The notes beneath the pieces were generated by a model. The model was given only the letters and a program-made list of their open reading frames with translations, was not told where the DNA came from and did not search any database. From assembly GCF_963678635.1 (NCBI RefSeq), contig NC_087062.1, positions 98,883,705-98,947,704 on the forward strand: DNA of 64,000 bases. Direction: 5' to 3'. A program made the position numbers and the translations under genes. Below, in pieces: positions 39,001 through 46,710 of the stretch (positions are counted from its first letter, which is position 1; every line of letters starts with the position of its first letter). Source of the DNA: Symsagittifera roscoffensis (Eukaryota > Xenacoelomorpha > Acoela > Convolutidae).

Positions 39001-41046
39001 AATCTGAGGCCCTATGACGAAACGAATGGTGAAATGACCAGAGTGCCTCGTCTCACAGCAGCGTACCACAAGGTGAGAGAAGAGACGAAGGACTGGGGCG
39101 ATTACAAGAAGCTACCCGAAGCAATCCCTGAATTCCCTCTGATAAGAAGGATGTTGCTCGGAGCAGTCTCCGTAGTACAAACTCCTAGGTTGAGAGCATT
39201 CGAAACCAATGAAAGGAGAGTAGGGAATTTCTCGGCGACGATGGATCCATACTTCGTGGGGAGAAATGCCGCCGTGTTACAGTACACACGATTTGCGTAC
39301 ACGGATCAAGCGACGAGAAGGCGAATAAGTAACGCTGCTACTCCCAAGCCTGAAGGATTTGATGAAGAATGGAGGGGACTAGGCTTAGCTCCAATGAGGA
39401 TGAGAGGCAGGACTGAATTGCCTGAAGCCTCAGTAATCCTGACCAGTGTGAGAAAAGAGATGAAAGTTGCGGGAATATTGCAGACGAGAATTTTCCTAGC
39501 ACCCTTCGGCTGCGAAGAAACCAAAGTGGTCCATGGAGAAGAGGAAGATAAATCAGCCGGTACATTGCTCATACCGAGATTCCAGGAAGAAGCTGATGAT
39601 GACAAACAAGGACCATCGAACTCAAATAGGGACAAGTCAGAAGGAGATGACGGACAGGGTGGAAACCGTCAGACTGAAGAACCCATGCAACAAGATCAAG
39701 CTGGTGGGGAGGACGACAGGGCATCGACAGGAGGAACATCCAGCCTGGATTTCAATATCTTCAGTGATCTTGAGAATAATGCAGACACGTTGGAAACGAC
39801 TGAGCCAGCGGATGAAGGCATCTCGACACTGGAACCTCCGTCAGCCTTTGAGGAAATGAAACGGAATTTGCCGGAGAGCAGCTCTCCTGGCAATACAAGA
39901 AATAACGATCAGAGAATCCTCATGGAATCACCTCGGAGGAGAAGAATAGAGGCCTCAGCCAGAGTACCTTTCTTGGGAACGCTACCCGAAGAAGAATGGG
40001 AAGTACATCACCGAGACCACGAGAGTAGGACGGGATGTAAGCTGGGCAGAGTGGCGTTCATGGAAGAAGTCTGGACTGTGATTCAGAGCTATGGGACCCA
40101 GTCCATTCTCAAAACAGGTCTCAATCAACCGTTGATGAGAGAAGTACTTGACAAGCTTGATGAGTGTGGAGGGAGACTGAGTGAGTTATTGATCGACTCA
40201 GCCACTGATGAGAGTGAAGCGAATTCTCCCATCAAGATAACACCGCAGGACAATGAAGGAGAGGTGGTGTACCTGTCAAGGACCAGGAGAGGAACGATGC
40301 GATCGAAAATGGTGATTGATAAAATCAATGCGATGAAAATGAAGTTAGGCAGCAGAGTGATGCCGAGGAGGATTGGAAAGACGAAAGTGGATTCGGAAAT
40401 ATCGATGAAAGCTGGTAACTCAGCGAAAAGAAAACGAGTCGAGGAAGTCATGGATTTGGGGCAAGGTGATTATCAATTGTCTTGCACAGATAGAATATTA
40501 ACTGATATAGCGATGGTGCCACCCATTCTCATGGCGGGGATAAAGTCAACCGGCTATAAATCCAAAAGGAGTGACCGCACTCTGACTGGAGCGACTTTAG
40601 AAATGGAAATACTCAGTCAATGTGGAGAGAGTAAAATGAGGGACTTCAAGCCATCTCCAATGAATCACGGAAATGGAAGTGTTGCAGGACAACTAACACC
40701 AGTGGAATACAACAGACTGACAGTGTCTGAGACAGTGTCGATAGATGAACCCACCGGTGGATACATGGAGATGTTGGAATACCGAAACTCGGCTAGAGGG
40801 CATGTAATGGCCCTGGAAGAAGAAAAAGCCATGGAGGGTTATCTGGAAGCAATGTTGCAAGGCACCACCCTCAAGCAGAAGGCGTATGGAACTTTGGCGT
40901 CGTCTGACGTACAGGCGGAGACGATCGAGCAGTTGGTGAGCCTTCCATGGAAAGCAGTAGTATTGAGGTATTTCGAAGAGGAAATGAGGACTACGCCAAG
41001 AATACATGCTCTCGTGGCAGTACCTTACGTAAGGACAGAATTATAA
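36019..41046 (+). CDS. Accessory ORF B: SGNH C-half and giant novel protein
   Basis: An open frame of 1,675 codons. Its first ~100 residues complete the SGNH domain of ORF A: a hydrophobic strand CAVLTVCTVPMN, helix WNNILRNLA, and block V DGIHFD (Asp79, His82). A second SGNH-like region seems to start at about residue 375: KIMVVANSEF, then ITIVFAGINDHLHSRG (GIND at 445-448) and LRVVFALSPGYAHLPDG. The remainder is helical and not recognised. It includes an acidic, disordered stretch (about 1180-1310) and a basic region (about 1410-1480). No signal peptide or clear membrane helix is seen, so it does not look like an envelope. The frame ends at TAA 41044-41046 but stays open in phase into ORF C. 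The start codon is uncertain because the SGNH domain runs back into the other frame. Confidence 0.7.
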   Translation: MMVCLFTTLWQKFSCAVLTVCTVPMNTRSLTVSGRRHNEGVMRWNNILRNLANRNAGRMILMDIEHELRAMDQARLTTDGIHFDSVEGQAWLNRVFQERLDELEAELFDTGVLKEEGTVSDTVITTFVPPNLETRLGTVPAAINYRQQSSSEPGRRTDVQDRLGEAPMRRTMHPRRRLGPVNQPIEEVAGTSRSDTRSETTSTSREERPSRGSLMWSRSIPSPWHIYKEELMKLDLQRVSFIEDARRMLNGATLSVSRLYSITGVDWLIAASINFSSTTALRFADLEGLPSNNTIGPVNARPLQDVRLNHDERNREERPGRFLTARAPIGQHVKIFRQLTTPPGHVKERVYPKLVNQDGDAQRYGGLTAIKKDETIFAAYDKAEMRKAKIMVVANSEFVYTSKSLFWPDVIMLAAVDLDLLQSVSLAIGVQRQTEMNPITIVFAGINDHLHSRGFLSRLRDPTTAENAVWPAIKDILESMGEVVDATKEGSFSKVTLRVVFALSPGYAHLPDGLKFVYAMVALLSKGKYDVIISAPNRMIEMENLRPLKAELPAVWSDISNAMRGFKDHALHMLVLDEVLGLELSNFSRQLKLKSGIDDDHRVITAMSNDLWFRAMEVASEDTRRKNSLETRAHLEAMVLRTKPEANQWLHLNPRVAALGADAFQQGPVMITKIHAYLLKEVNLAENAGEKTAEFVNRMCQITLETFWTQEVKGQEGFERTDSMLEGLGAGWTASFLAKVYPKVSHYLIKEFLQAVVKVSIVELIALFVTFGAENFVKGPVILLTDGIQNLRLDGLLTLIAITHGNLGGLMKLARCPEQMKERVRNLDMKKSTDSWNKIRDLRHTLIQYLLQQNRFGTGEDETIEREEDVRRHVGGMPLLTDLSLAMRIDPLALIRGVTEFVTVIYGPAVTFAFPDVKVEAYRRSVLHLNLISAVDGSTLNWCEQHALRELMSEDLLFAKISEPEMTVINFDDHFCDRMGEVERGHIEVFPKLWNLRPYDETNGEMTRVPRLTAAYHKVREETKDWGDYKKLPEAIPEFPLIRRMLLGAVSVVQTPRLRAFETNERRVGNFSATMDPYFVGRNAAVLQYTRFAYTDQATRRRISNAATPKPEGFDEEWRGLGLAPMRMRGRTELPEASVILTSVRKEMKVAGILQTRIFLAPFGCEETKVVHGEEEDKSAGTLLIPRFQEEADDDKQGPSNSNRDKSEGDDGQGGNRQTEEPMQQDQAGGEDDRASTGGTSSLDFNIFSDLENNADTLETTEPADEGISTLEPPSAFEEMKRNLPESSSPGNTRNNDQRILMESPRRRRIEASARVPFLGTLPEEEWEVHHRDHESRTGCKLGRVAFMEEVWTVIQSYGTQSILKTGLNQPLMREVLDKLDECGGRLSELLIDSATDESEANSPIKITPQDNEGEVVYLSRTRRGTMRSKMVIDKINAMKMKLGSRVMPRRIGKTKVDSEISMKAGNSAKRKRVEEVMDLGQGDYQLSCTDRILTDIAMVPPILMAGIKSTGYKSKRSDRTLTGATLEMEILSQCGESKMRDFKPSPMNHGNGSVAGQLTPVEYNRLTVSETVSIDEPTGGYMEMLEYRNSARGHVMALEEEKAMEGYLEAMLQGTTLKQKAYGTLASSDVQAETIEQLVSLPWKAVVLRYFEEEMRTTPRIHALVAVPYVRTEL

Positions 41047-41064
41047 CTCAGGCTCGCCTGGTGC

Positions 41065-43539
41065 ATGATGGGACTGACTCGCGAAGAATATGATTCGGAA
41101 GAAAGGAAGAGATCAAAGGAGGAAAAAGTTTTCCTTATGACGAATCTGAGGGATCTGATAGTCCAGGAGGGAGCAGCAGTAGCGTGTGCAAAGCGGAGAG
41201 ACGCTCTCTGTTTCATTCGATTCCTGATAGAGCAGATCTCAGTACCTGCATTAAGCACTTGTGTTAAAATGTTGAAGGAAGGCGATGAGCGAACGAAAGC
41301 CATGTTCTTACTAGCAATGCTGGATATGCAGCAAAGTAAACCGATGAGGGTGAACATGAAAGAACCTGAAGAATTGGAACCCATGAAAAAGATAGACGAG
41401 ATCAGGAGATTCTCAAACAAGGAGTTGAGGCTCACTAAAGAATCTATGGGAGCATTGCCGAAATCCAGTGAATACTGTGGACCGATCAAGAAGAAGTCAT
41501 ATAGCTATGTATCCGGGATCATAGGGATAGCGTACAATCCTTTCCTGAGTGAAGACATACGCGATTGCTTCTTTGATTATGAGCAGGCGGTGTTACTAAG
41601 ATTCTGGACGTCCAGGATTGTAACGATTAAAAGCGTCAACAATTCACAGGCCAAATTGGGACTGGTCTTGGAAGAAGAGGTGACTGCACCTTCAGTACCA
41701 AAATCCGACAAGAGAGTGGAATTTGGGTTGGGATTCTCAGATGAATTACTGAGAACGAGCTTGATGGCAGTGTGGGAATTGATGAAACCATCGTGGTGTC
41801 CTAGTCCCAACGCTGACTCAATATTACGGGCGACACAGGACATACAGAGGGAACTGAATGCGGACTGTAACCTGCGTGACCTCAACATCATATATAATGT
41901 GATGATAACAGCCTCTAAGAGCAACGGAGAAGATAAAGTGGAGTTGCCTGGCTGGGGACCAGAAGACTGGGTCAAACCTGGTAGCTGTCTGGCGGAAGTC
42001 TGTGGACTAGAGGGTCACGTTTGTGGAAGTCTAGACTGTGTGAAAACCCTGGAGAAACAACACAAGCAGTTGACGGTATTGTTTGGAAATGTAGTGATGA
42101 AAGCAAGAACGGAGACGGAACAGATAGCAGATTGCCATGGAGGAACCGATGTGAATCTAGTGACAGCACTAGGATTCTACAGCATGTTTGGTTCTTTAGA
42201 GTCACTATTGAATCTAGAACAGAAACATGAGATGGTCACAGCCATCAGCGTAGAAGTATTCCCGGGAGTTCTGCAGACTGAGCAGAAGTATATAGGAAAA
42301 TGGAGGGAAGCAATCGAAACAGAGATGAACATCAGACACAGCGAAACTTATTCTAGACCCTCAGGAGCACGAGATTTGGTGGGTTCAACGTTGGCTCCAA
42401 TGTGCAAGAGCAGATACCCTGTACATTTCGTGGCTGTGGACGTGAAGAGTACAAGAACGATCGTGGATCGAGCTTTCTCAGTGCCAAAGTGCGTGAGATT
42501 GGCGAGAATGTCTGAAAAGTCTTACGAGTTACTATGTAAGATGTTCTCAGCAGTTCCAGAGAGAACCAAAGAGGAGTTGGAGTCAATACTAGGAAAGAAG
42601 TTCATGGGATATGTGAGCGGGAACTTCAGTGACTTTGAAAAACAGAAACAGAGAGGATCAACTGTCACAGATTACAATGCAGTAGATGAGAATGATGAGA
42701 TCCACCGAGTGATGATGGAAGTGGAGCCATTGCTGGAAGCTTCGGGAAAACGGAATTGGAGGAGCATCATGTTGACACATGACGAGTTTCCTTGCCACTG
42801 CTTGCTGCAGACCTGGTGGTATCCCAAGCGTAGTAATCTGGTGTTGATCTGGGACTCTGGAGAGCTGCTCTCCATGGGTTTACCAGATTCATCACAGCCC
42901 ATAACAATAGTGATAGTGGGAGTTATGATGGCGATACGATGGCTGGAAGCTCATGTGAGAGAAAATAATAGACAGGAGGCACCGACGAGAGAACAATTGC
43001 AGAAATTAGATTGTCTAAAAGATTTAGATCTTTTTGAGACAATGTGCAAAGTTCTAAACATTCCGATGGAAGTGAAGAAGATATGGGCAAGAAAACGATT
43101 GATGCCATGGTTCAGAGCTAACATGACTGCATGGTTGTACGAGTATGCGAAAAAGCATATGTCGAAGCATGGCAGAGTATACAGTGAATATCAACTGGAC
43201 ATTGGGGCAGGAGCTTTCAAGCGAGCTTTCGTGACCCATCGGAATGCAGTGACCACCGCTGTGAAAAGAATTTCCAGGACGAGCGAGCGTAGTGGAAATG
43301 AGAAGGCAGAGATGCTGAAAGAAGATTTGGAGAGAAACGTGACGTTGTGTCTCCACAACAGCTTCTGTAGAAACAGAGAATCAAACGTGGATCCCCTACC
43401 TTGCTGTAAACAGAGGGTGGAAGAGCAGAAGTGTTGGAGGACGGCTTCCAACAGCGTCAGGATAGTCAATGACGTGCTACAAGACACGGAAACCGAGAGT
43501 GCGGAGTCAGTGTCACAGGAGGAGGAAATGGAGCATTGA
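41065..43539 (+). CDS. Accessory ORF C: novel 824-residue protein
   Basis: In phase with ORF B and separated from it by one TAA and six codons, so the two may once have been a single protein of about 2,500 residues. The sequence is mostly helical and has Cys-rich parts: CLAEVCGLEGHVCGSLDC (about residues 310-330) and a C-terminal cluster (CLHNSFCRNRE ... CCKQRVEEQKC). There is no recognised enzyme motif, signal peptide or strong membrane span apart from a hydrophobic ITIVIVGVMMAIRWL at about 612-626. I do not recognise the family. The Cys pairs could bind zinc. Its position at the 3' end of the element is where gypsy-type retroviruses keep env, but the sequence does not look like an envelope. 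Confidence 0.65.
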   Translation: MMGLTREEYDSEERKRSKEEKVFLMTNLRDLIVQEGAAVACAKRRDALCFIRFLIEQISVPALSTCVKMLKEGDERTKAMFLLAMLDMQQSKPMRVNMKEPEELEPMKKIDEIRRFSNKELRLTKESMGALPKSSEYCGPIKKKSYSYVSGIIGIAYNPFLSEDIRDCFFDYEQAVLLRFWTSRIVTIKSVNNSQAKLGLVLEEEVTAPSVPKSDKRVEFGLGFSDELLRTSLMAVWELMKPSWCPSPNADSILRATQDIQRELNADCNLRDLNIIYNVMITASKSNGEDKVELPGWGPEDWVKPGSCLAEVCGLEGHVCGSLDCVKTLEKQHKQLTVLFGNVVMKARTETEQIADCHGGTDVNLVTALGFYSMFGSLESLLNLEQKHEMVTAISVEVFPGVLQTEQKYIGKWREAIETEMNIRHSETYSRPSGARDLVGSTLAPMCKSRYPVHFVAVDVKSTRTIVDRAFSVPKCVRLARMSEKSYELLCKMFSAVPERTKEELESILGKKFMGYVSGNFSDFEKQKQRGSTVTDYNAVDENDEIHRVMMEVEPLLEASGKRNWRSIMLTHDEFPCHCLLQTWWYPKRSNLVLIWDSGELLSMGLPDSSQPITIVIVGVMMAIRWLEAHVRENNRQEAPTREQLQKLDCLKDLDLFETMCKVLNIPMEVKKIWARKRLMPWFRANMTAWLYEYAKKHMSKHGRVYSEYQLDIGAGAFKRAFVTHRNAVTTAVKRISRTSERSGNEKAEMLKEDLERNVTLCLHNSFCRNRESNVDPLPCCKQRVEEQKCWRTASNSVRIVNDVLQDTETESAESVSQEEEMEH

Positions 43540-44359
43540 CGAATGGTCGAGAAAACAAGAGGCAGCAAGAAAGAAAATTAGAAGAATTTAGAAGTTTTAG
43601 AACTTCTAAACGACGAAAAAAGAAGAGAACAAAGGGATGATGAAGAAAAGTTAAAACTCAGAATTGTTTTATATGTGTGAAAAACTCAAGTGAGAAACCA
43701 AGCAACCAAGTTGTAATTGAAAACTGAAGCATTTAAGTTGAGTTTGGAAATTGTTGCATTTATAAATTTGCATTTTGGTTTTAGTTGAAGTGGCTTTAGA
43801 GACACTCACTTATTATTTATTTAGAAAGGCTTGAGGGAAGAGTATATTTAAATATTCCAGCCTGCATGATTGTTTTTAATCACTTAGGAAGACTGATAAC
43901 TTTGTGGTGACATGAAAAACTTGAGTAACTTCTTGAGGAGGGAGGTTGTTGCATTGTTCTTTCTAACCACAAAGTTTCTTAGTTTTAATATTCAGGACAA
44001 TAAACAAGCAAGATTTCCGAAGGGAAGGAGCATAGTAGGATAATTTTAGCTTGTTGGTTGGCAGGACTGTCCTGCAAGCCAACACCTTTTAAATCTAGGA
44101 GAAAAAGTTTCAATCGGGACATTGACACTGGAAGTCAGAAAATATGTTTTATCTTAAGTCATATCCTCAATGTGCAGATTAATGAAAGAATTTGGAGGCT
44201 ATAGTGATGTAGTATGATGCCATTTATATTCTGCAGTGAGTCGATGTGACGTAGGTAAAAGTAATTTCGTGCATTTTGTAAATTCTGTTCGATGACACTG
44301 TAACCATTTAGAACATTGCGCGATTCAATGAGGACATTGACCGCACTGTCCGGGGAGTA
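43540..44359 (+). other. Giant element 3' noncoding region
   Basis: About 820 bp of noncoding sequence between ORF C and the 3' LTR. It contains the 23-bp segment (44295-44317) that is repeated just outside the 3' LTR, and it ends in the polypurine-like signal listed next. Confidence 0.6.
44347..44357 (+). promoter_or_regulatory. Candidate polypurine tract before 3' LTR
   Basis: TGTCCGGGGAG ends two bases before the 3' LTR. Its GGGGAG end is purine-only and lies where plus-strand DNA synthesis is primed. It is short for a polypurine tract. The same 11-mer occurs four times inside the element. Confidence 0.45.
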
Positions 44360-45279
44360 TGTGACATTCGACCAGAATGGCCAAAATGCAGTCTCTGCAG
44401 AATTCAGGATTTTAGCAGTGAACCTTCCGGATTGGCGATTTAGAACGGATAAGGACGTTATTTGAATGATTGGCCAAACGGTGAAGGCTAGAAGATTCTG
44501 GAATTCTAAATTTTAAATTTTCGAAGTGATGACGTAACATTTCTGAGAAATGTTAAAACGGCCATTTTGGCTAAAATAGCAGAAAGAAACAGAACAACTT
44601 TATCTGCGATTACGAACAGTACGAAAATCGAGACTAAAAAACAACAACGAACTACCGAACAGCAGAGGACGTTCCGAGTTGCAACTATTGTGCTGCTACA
44701 ATAGTTGCAAGGCCGTTGCGAACAACGGTGAAGGGTAAAGACCAGCCCTCCGAGTTAGCGTGAACCTGAGGTTAAGGAGCTTGATTCGCCGGATTCAAGA
44801 ATCCGGAAGGGTCTCGGGACGGGAACTTTTATGAACTTGTATTGAATTTTAGCATCCTGTCATGTCCTGACTTGAATTTAACTGATATTTTGATTAGTTT
44901 TGACAAGGATGAGGTGCTAGGAGTTGGGGGAAAGGGTTGATCCATCTTCGATGGAGATGATGATTTTTATCTACTGAACAAAAACAATAGTAATATAATA
45001 AGTAGTAGCCCTGTTTTTAGGAGTGACCTCGTGGTCTGGGGATACAGAGACCCAGCCATGAGCTCACTAACTTTGCATGTAATTCAGTTAATTTGAGCGT
45101 TCTGGTCGAAGCCGGAGAACAGTAGCGTTTTTGTCAGCCTGATGTAAGAAAGACCACCGAAAAGTACTGGCTTGGTAGAGACGGTGAAAAACATGCAAAG
45201 CTCTGTTTAGACGCTAGCCAGTCGTCTTAAGACTTAGTTTTGTTATCCGTCGATATGTATCTTCCGGGCGAATGTTACA
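44360..45279 (+). repeat. 3' LTR (920 bp)
   Basis: Same length and ends as the 5' LTR. I found three single-base differences by eye, so identity is about 99.7 percent. The bases after it are not the target-site duplication expected from the left flank (CTTC). Confidence 0.95.
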
Positions 45280-45299
45280 CTGTAACCATTTAGAACATT
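45277..45299 (+). repeat. 23-bp filler copied from inside the element
   Basis: Positions 45277-45299 equal 44295-44317 (it starts ACACTGTAACC and ends GAACATT). It joins the last three bases of the 3' LTR to the right copy of the 607-bp flank repeat. It looks like filler DNA made by template switching at a microhomology. Confidence 0.8.
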
Positions 45300-45904
45300 T
45301 ATGATCTTTGAGCATTTTGTACAGATAGTTAAGAATATTTAAAACCTGAAGATGCACAAAATGTGCGAAAACGTTTGTTTGAATTTACAATTTTAACGCA
45401 TTCTCAAGATTTTGTTTGCGTACGACCTCTTCTTTTTTGCAAAATGATTTTTTGAAACGCTACGACAAAATAATAAGAAATTCGTTATGCAAGATCCTCA
45501 AATTGAAAATGAATGATAAACAGTTTTTACAAGCAAGTCTCCCGGCAGCCAAAGGTGGCTTGGTTGTTTCTTCCGCCCGTCTACTAGCTTTACCCGTTTT
45601 CTTAGCCTCAGCAGTAGGAGCGAAAAATGCACAAATGATGCGCTCAAATGGTGATTTGAACTTGCAAAAATTGAATTGGCTCTGGAAATTAATGCAGAGA
45701 ATCTCCCTGGCAATACAGATTGCGAAGGCCGCTTGCGTACTCGGAACAATAAATGACAAAATATTTTTCGACGAAATATTTATTTGTAATACTTGTATAT
45801 TATATTTTCTCGTGTCGAGTTGCGTGTTCTTATTGAAGAAAAGTAACACGTATCAAGTTCAATTGTAGGGACATCACTTGTTTCCTTTTCATCATTATCA
45901 CTTC
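45298..45904 (+). repeat. 607-bp direct repeat flanking the giant element, right copy
   Basis: Identical by eye to 19768-20374. Here the sequence continues past 45904 into the natural LINE-like tail (CATGTCTAGAAAGTTCC), so this copy holds the uninterrupted host site. In the left copy the 5' LTR begins at the matching base. Confidence 0.9.
45346..45370 (+). ncRNA. Hammerhead-ribozyme-like core (copy 2)
   Basis: Same CTGAAGA, GCAC/GTGC stem and GAAA as at 19816-19840, carried along in the duplicated flank. Confidence 0.4.
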
Positions 45905-46010
45905 CATGTCTAGAAAGTTCCAAAGATTTTGACTGGAATACGCGATGAAGGGACTCCTGACTGTAACCTCGGTTACTATGATACTTTTGACCTTCTGATT
46001 ATTTCAGCAA
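45416..46010 (+). pseudogene. LINE-like RT C-terminal fragment with intact tail
   Basis: The coding part (to about 45868) is the same as at 19886-20340. After it comes the full 3' tail: TCTAGAAAGTTCC, GCGATGAAGGGACTCCTGACTG, GATACTTTTGACCTTCTGATT (ending about 46000). It confirms the tail consensus shared with 4500-4608 and 13826-13920. Confidence 0.65.
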
Positions 46011-46084
46011 AAAATTAAGAATTAAAAAAATAGGAAGCTAAATTATAATCTAAACTCGGATTGTTTTTGCAGCTGTTCAAATAG

Positions 46085-46455
46085 TCTGGGGACCGATCGT
46101 TTAGCAGACCAATCTTTTAGCATAAAAAGTGAAAAATGAGTCTTAGCAGACCAACGTAATAAAGTGATGGATGATTGATTGACAGACTCAAAAAGACGCT
46201 CAGTCTGGGCAAAACTTCCCCAGTTAAGTCAATTAGCTCACAATTTGTCAACAAAACTATCAACTTCAAAAACACAACAGTCTAAATTTGCGGCAAAACA
46301 ATGAGTTACGCGCACGGTAGCACTCGTGTTGAATTGAAGCGCAGAGGAGCAAGCGGTCGCTAATCGCTAATGCTGCGTTTGAAGTTAGCTATCACACTTT
46401 ATAATTGTTCTGAGCCTGCTAAAAAGCCGGTCTGCTAAAATCCCTACACCCAATT
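46085..46455. mobile_element. Possible MITE with TTTAGCAGACC ends
   Basis: Near 46089 the sequence reads GGGACCGATCGTTTAGCAGACC. Near 46430-46453 its diverged complement reads GGTCTGCTAAAATCCCTACACCC. A further internal TTAGCAGACC lies at 46143-46152. About 365 bp with imperfect inverted ends and no ORF. The boundaries are approximate. Confidence 0.4.
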
Positions 46456-46608
46456 AGTCTGTAATTATTAAATGGCCAATACGTTGGCGCCGTCGATTTG
46501 TTTTTTTTTGTGTCGTACGCAAACATTGTCAGGTAATCATTTTACTTGCTGTACTCATGAGTTTTTTTGTTTCAATTTCCGATAACAAAGGCTATTTTTT
46601 CAGGAGAA

Positions 46609-46710
46609 ATGCCATTAACGTGCCTGGCTTGCCGAACTGTTTTCTCAAACAATGAAATGCAAAGGGATCATTATCACACAGAATGGCATCGCTATAACTT
46701 GAAAAGAAAG
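46609..46710 (+). CDS. ZNF622: ZNF622-like exon 1
   Basis: Encodes residues 1-34 with finger 1 and the HTEWHRYNLKRK signature of REI1 proteins. The exon starts at 46604 after an AG acceptor, and the ATG is at 46609. The GTTTGT donor follows 46710, phase 0. Confidence 0.88.

Larger units (their letters stand above)
20375..45279 (+). mobile_element. Giant Ty3/gypsy LTR retrotransposon, 24.9 kb
   Basis: The element is bounded by two 920-bp LTRs starting TGTGACATTCG and ending CGAATGTTACA. It carries gag, protease, RT, RNase H and integrase in the Ty3/gypsy order, then a macrodomain-like Pol tail and about 9 kb of accessory ORFs. Typical Ty3/gypsy elements are 5-10 kb, so this one is three to five times longer; about 1.9 kb of that is an internal duplication. 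I saw only three LTR differences (near 20402/44387, 20692/44677 and 20998/44983), which implies recent insertion. It has disabling damage: a frameshifted RT copy, in-frame stops at 26185, 32599 and 41044, and a frame change at 36019. There is no short target-site duplication. Confidence 0.92.

Noticed and set aside
34595-43539. Reading the accessory ORFs as a retroviral envelope gene
   Set aside because: Their position suits env, but there is no signal peptide, no convincing furin site and no terminal membrane anchor. The SGNH motifs point elsewhere.
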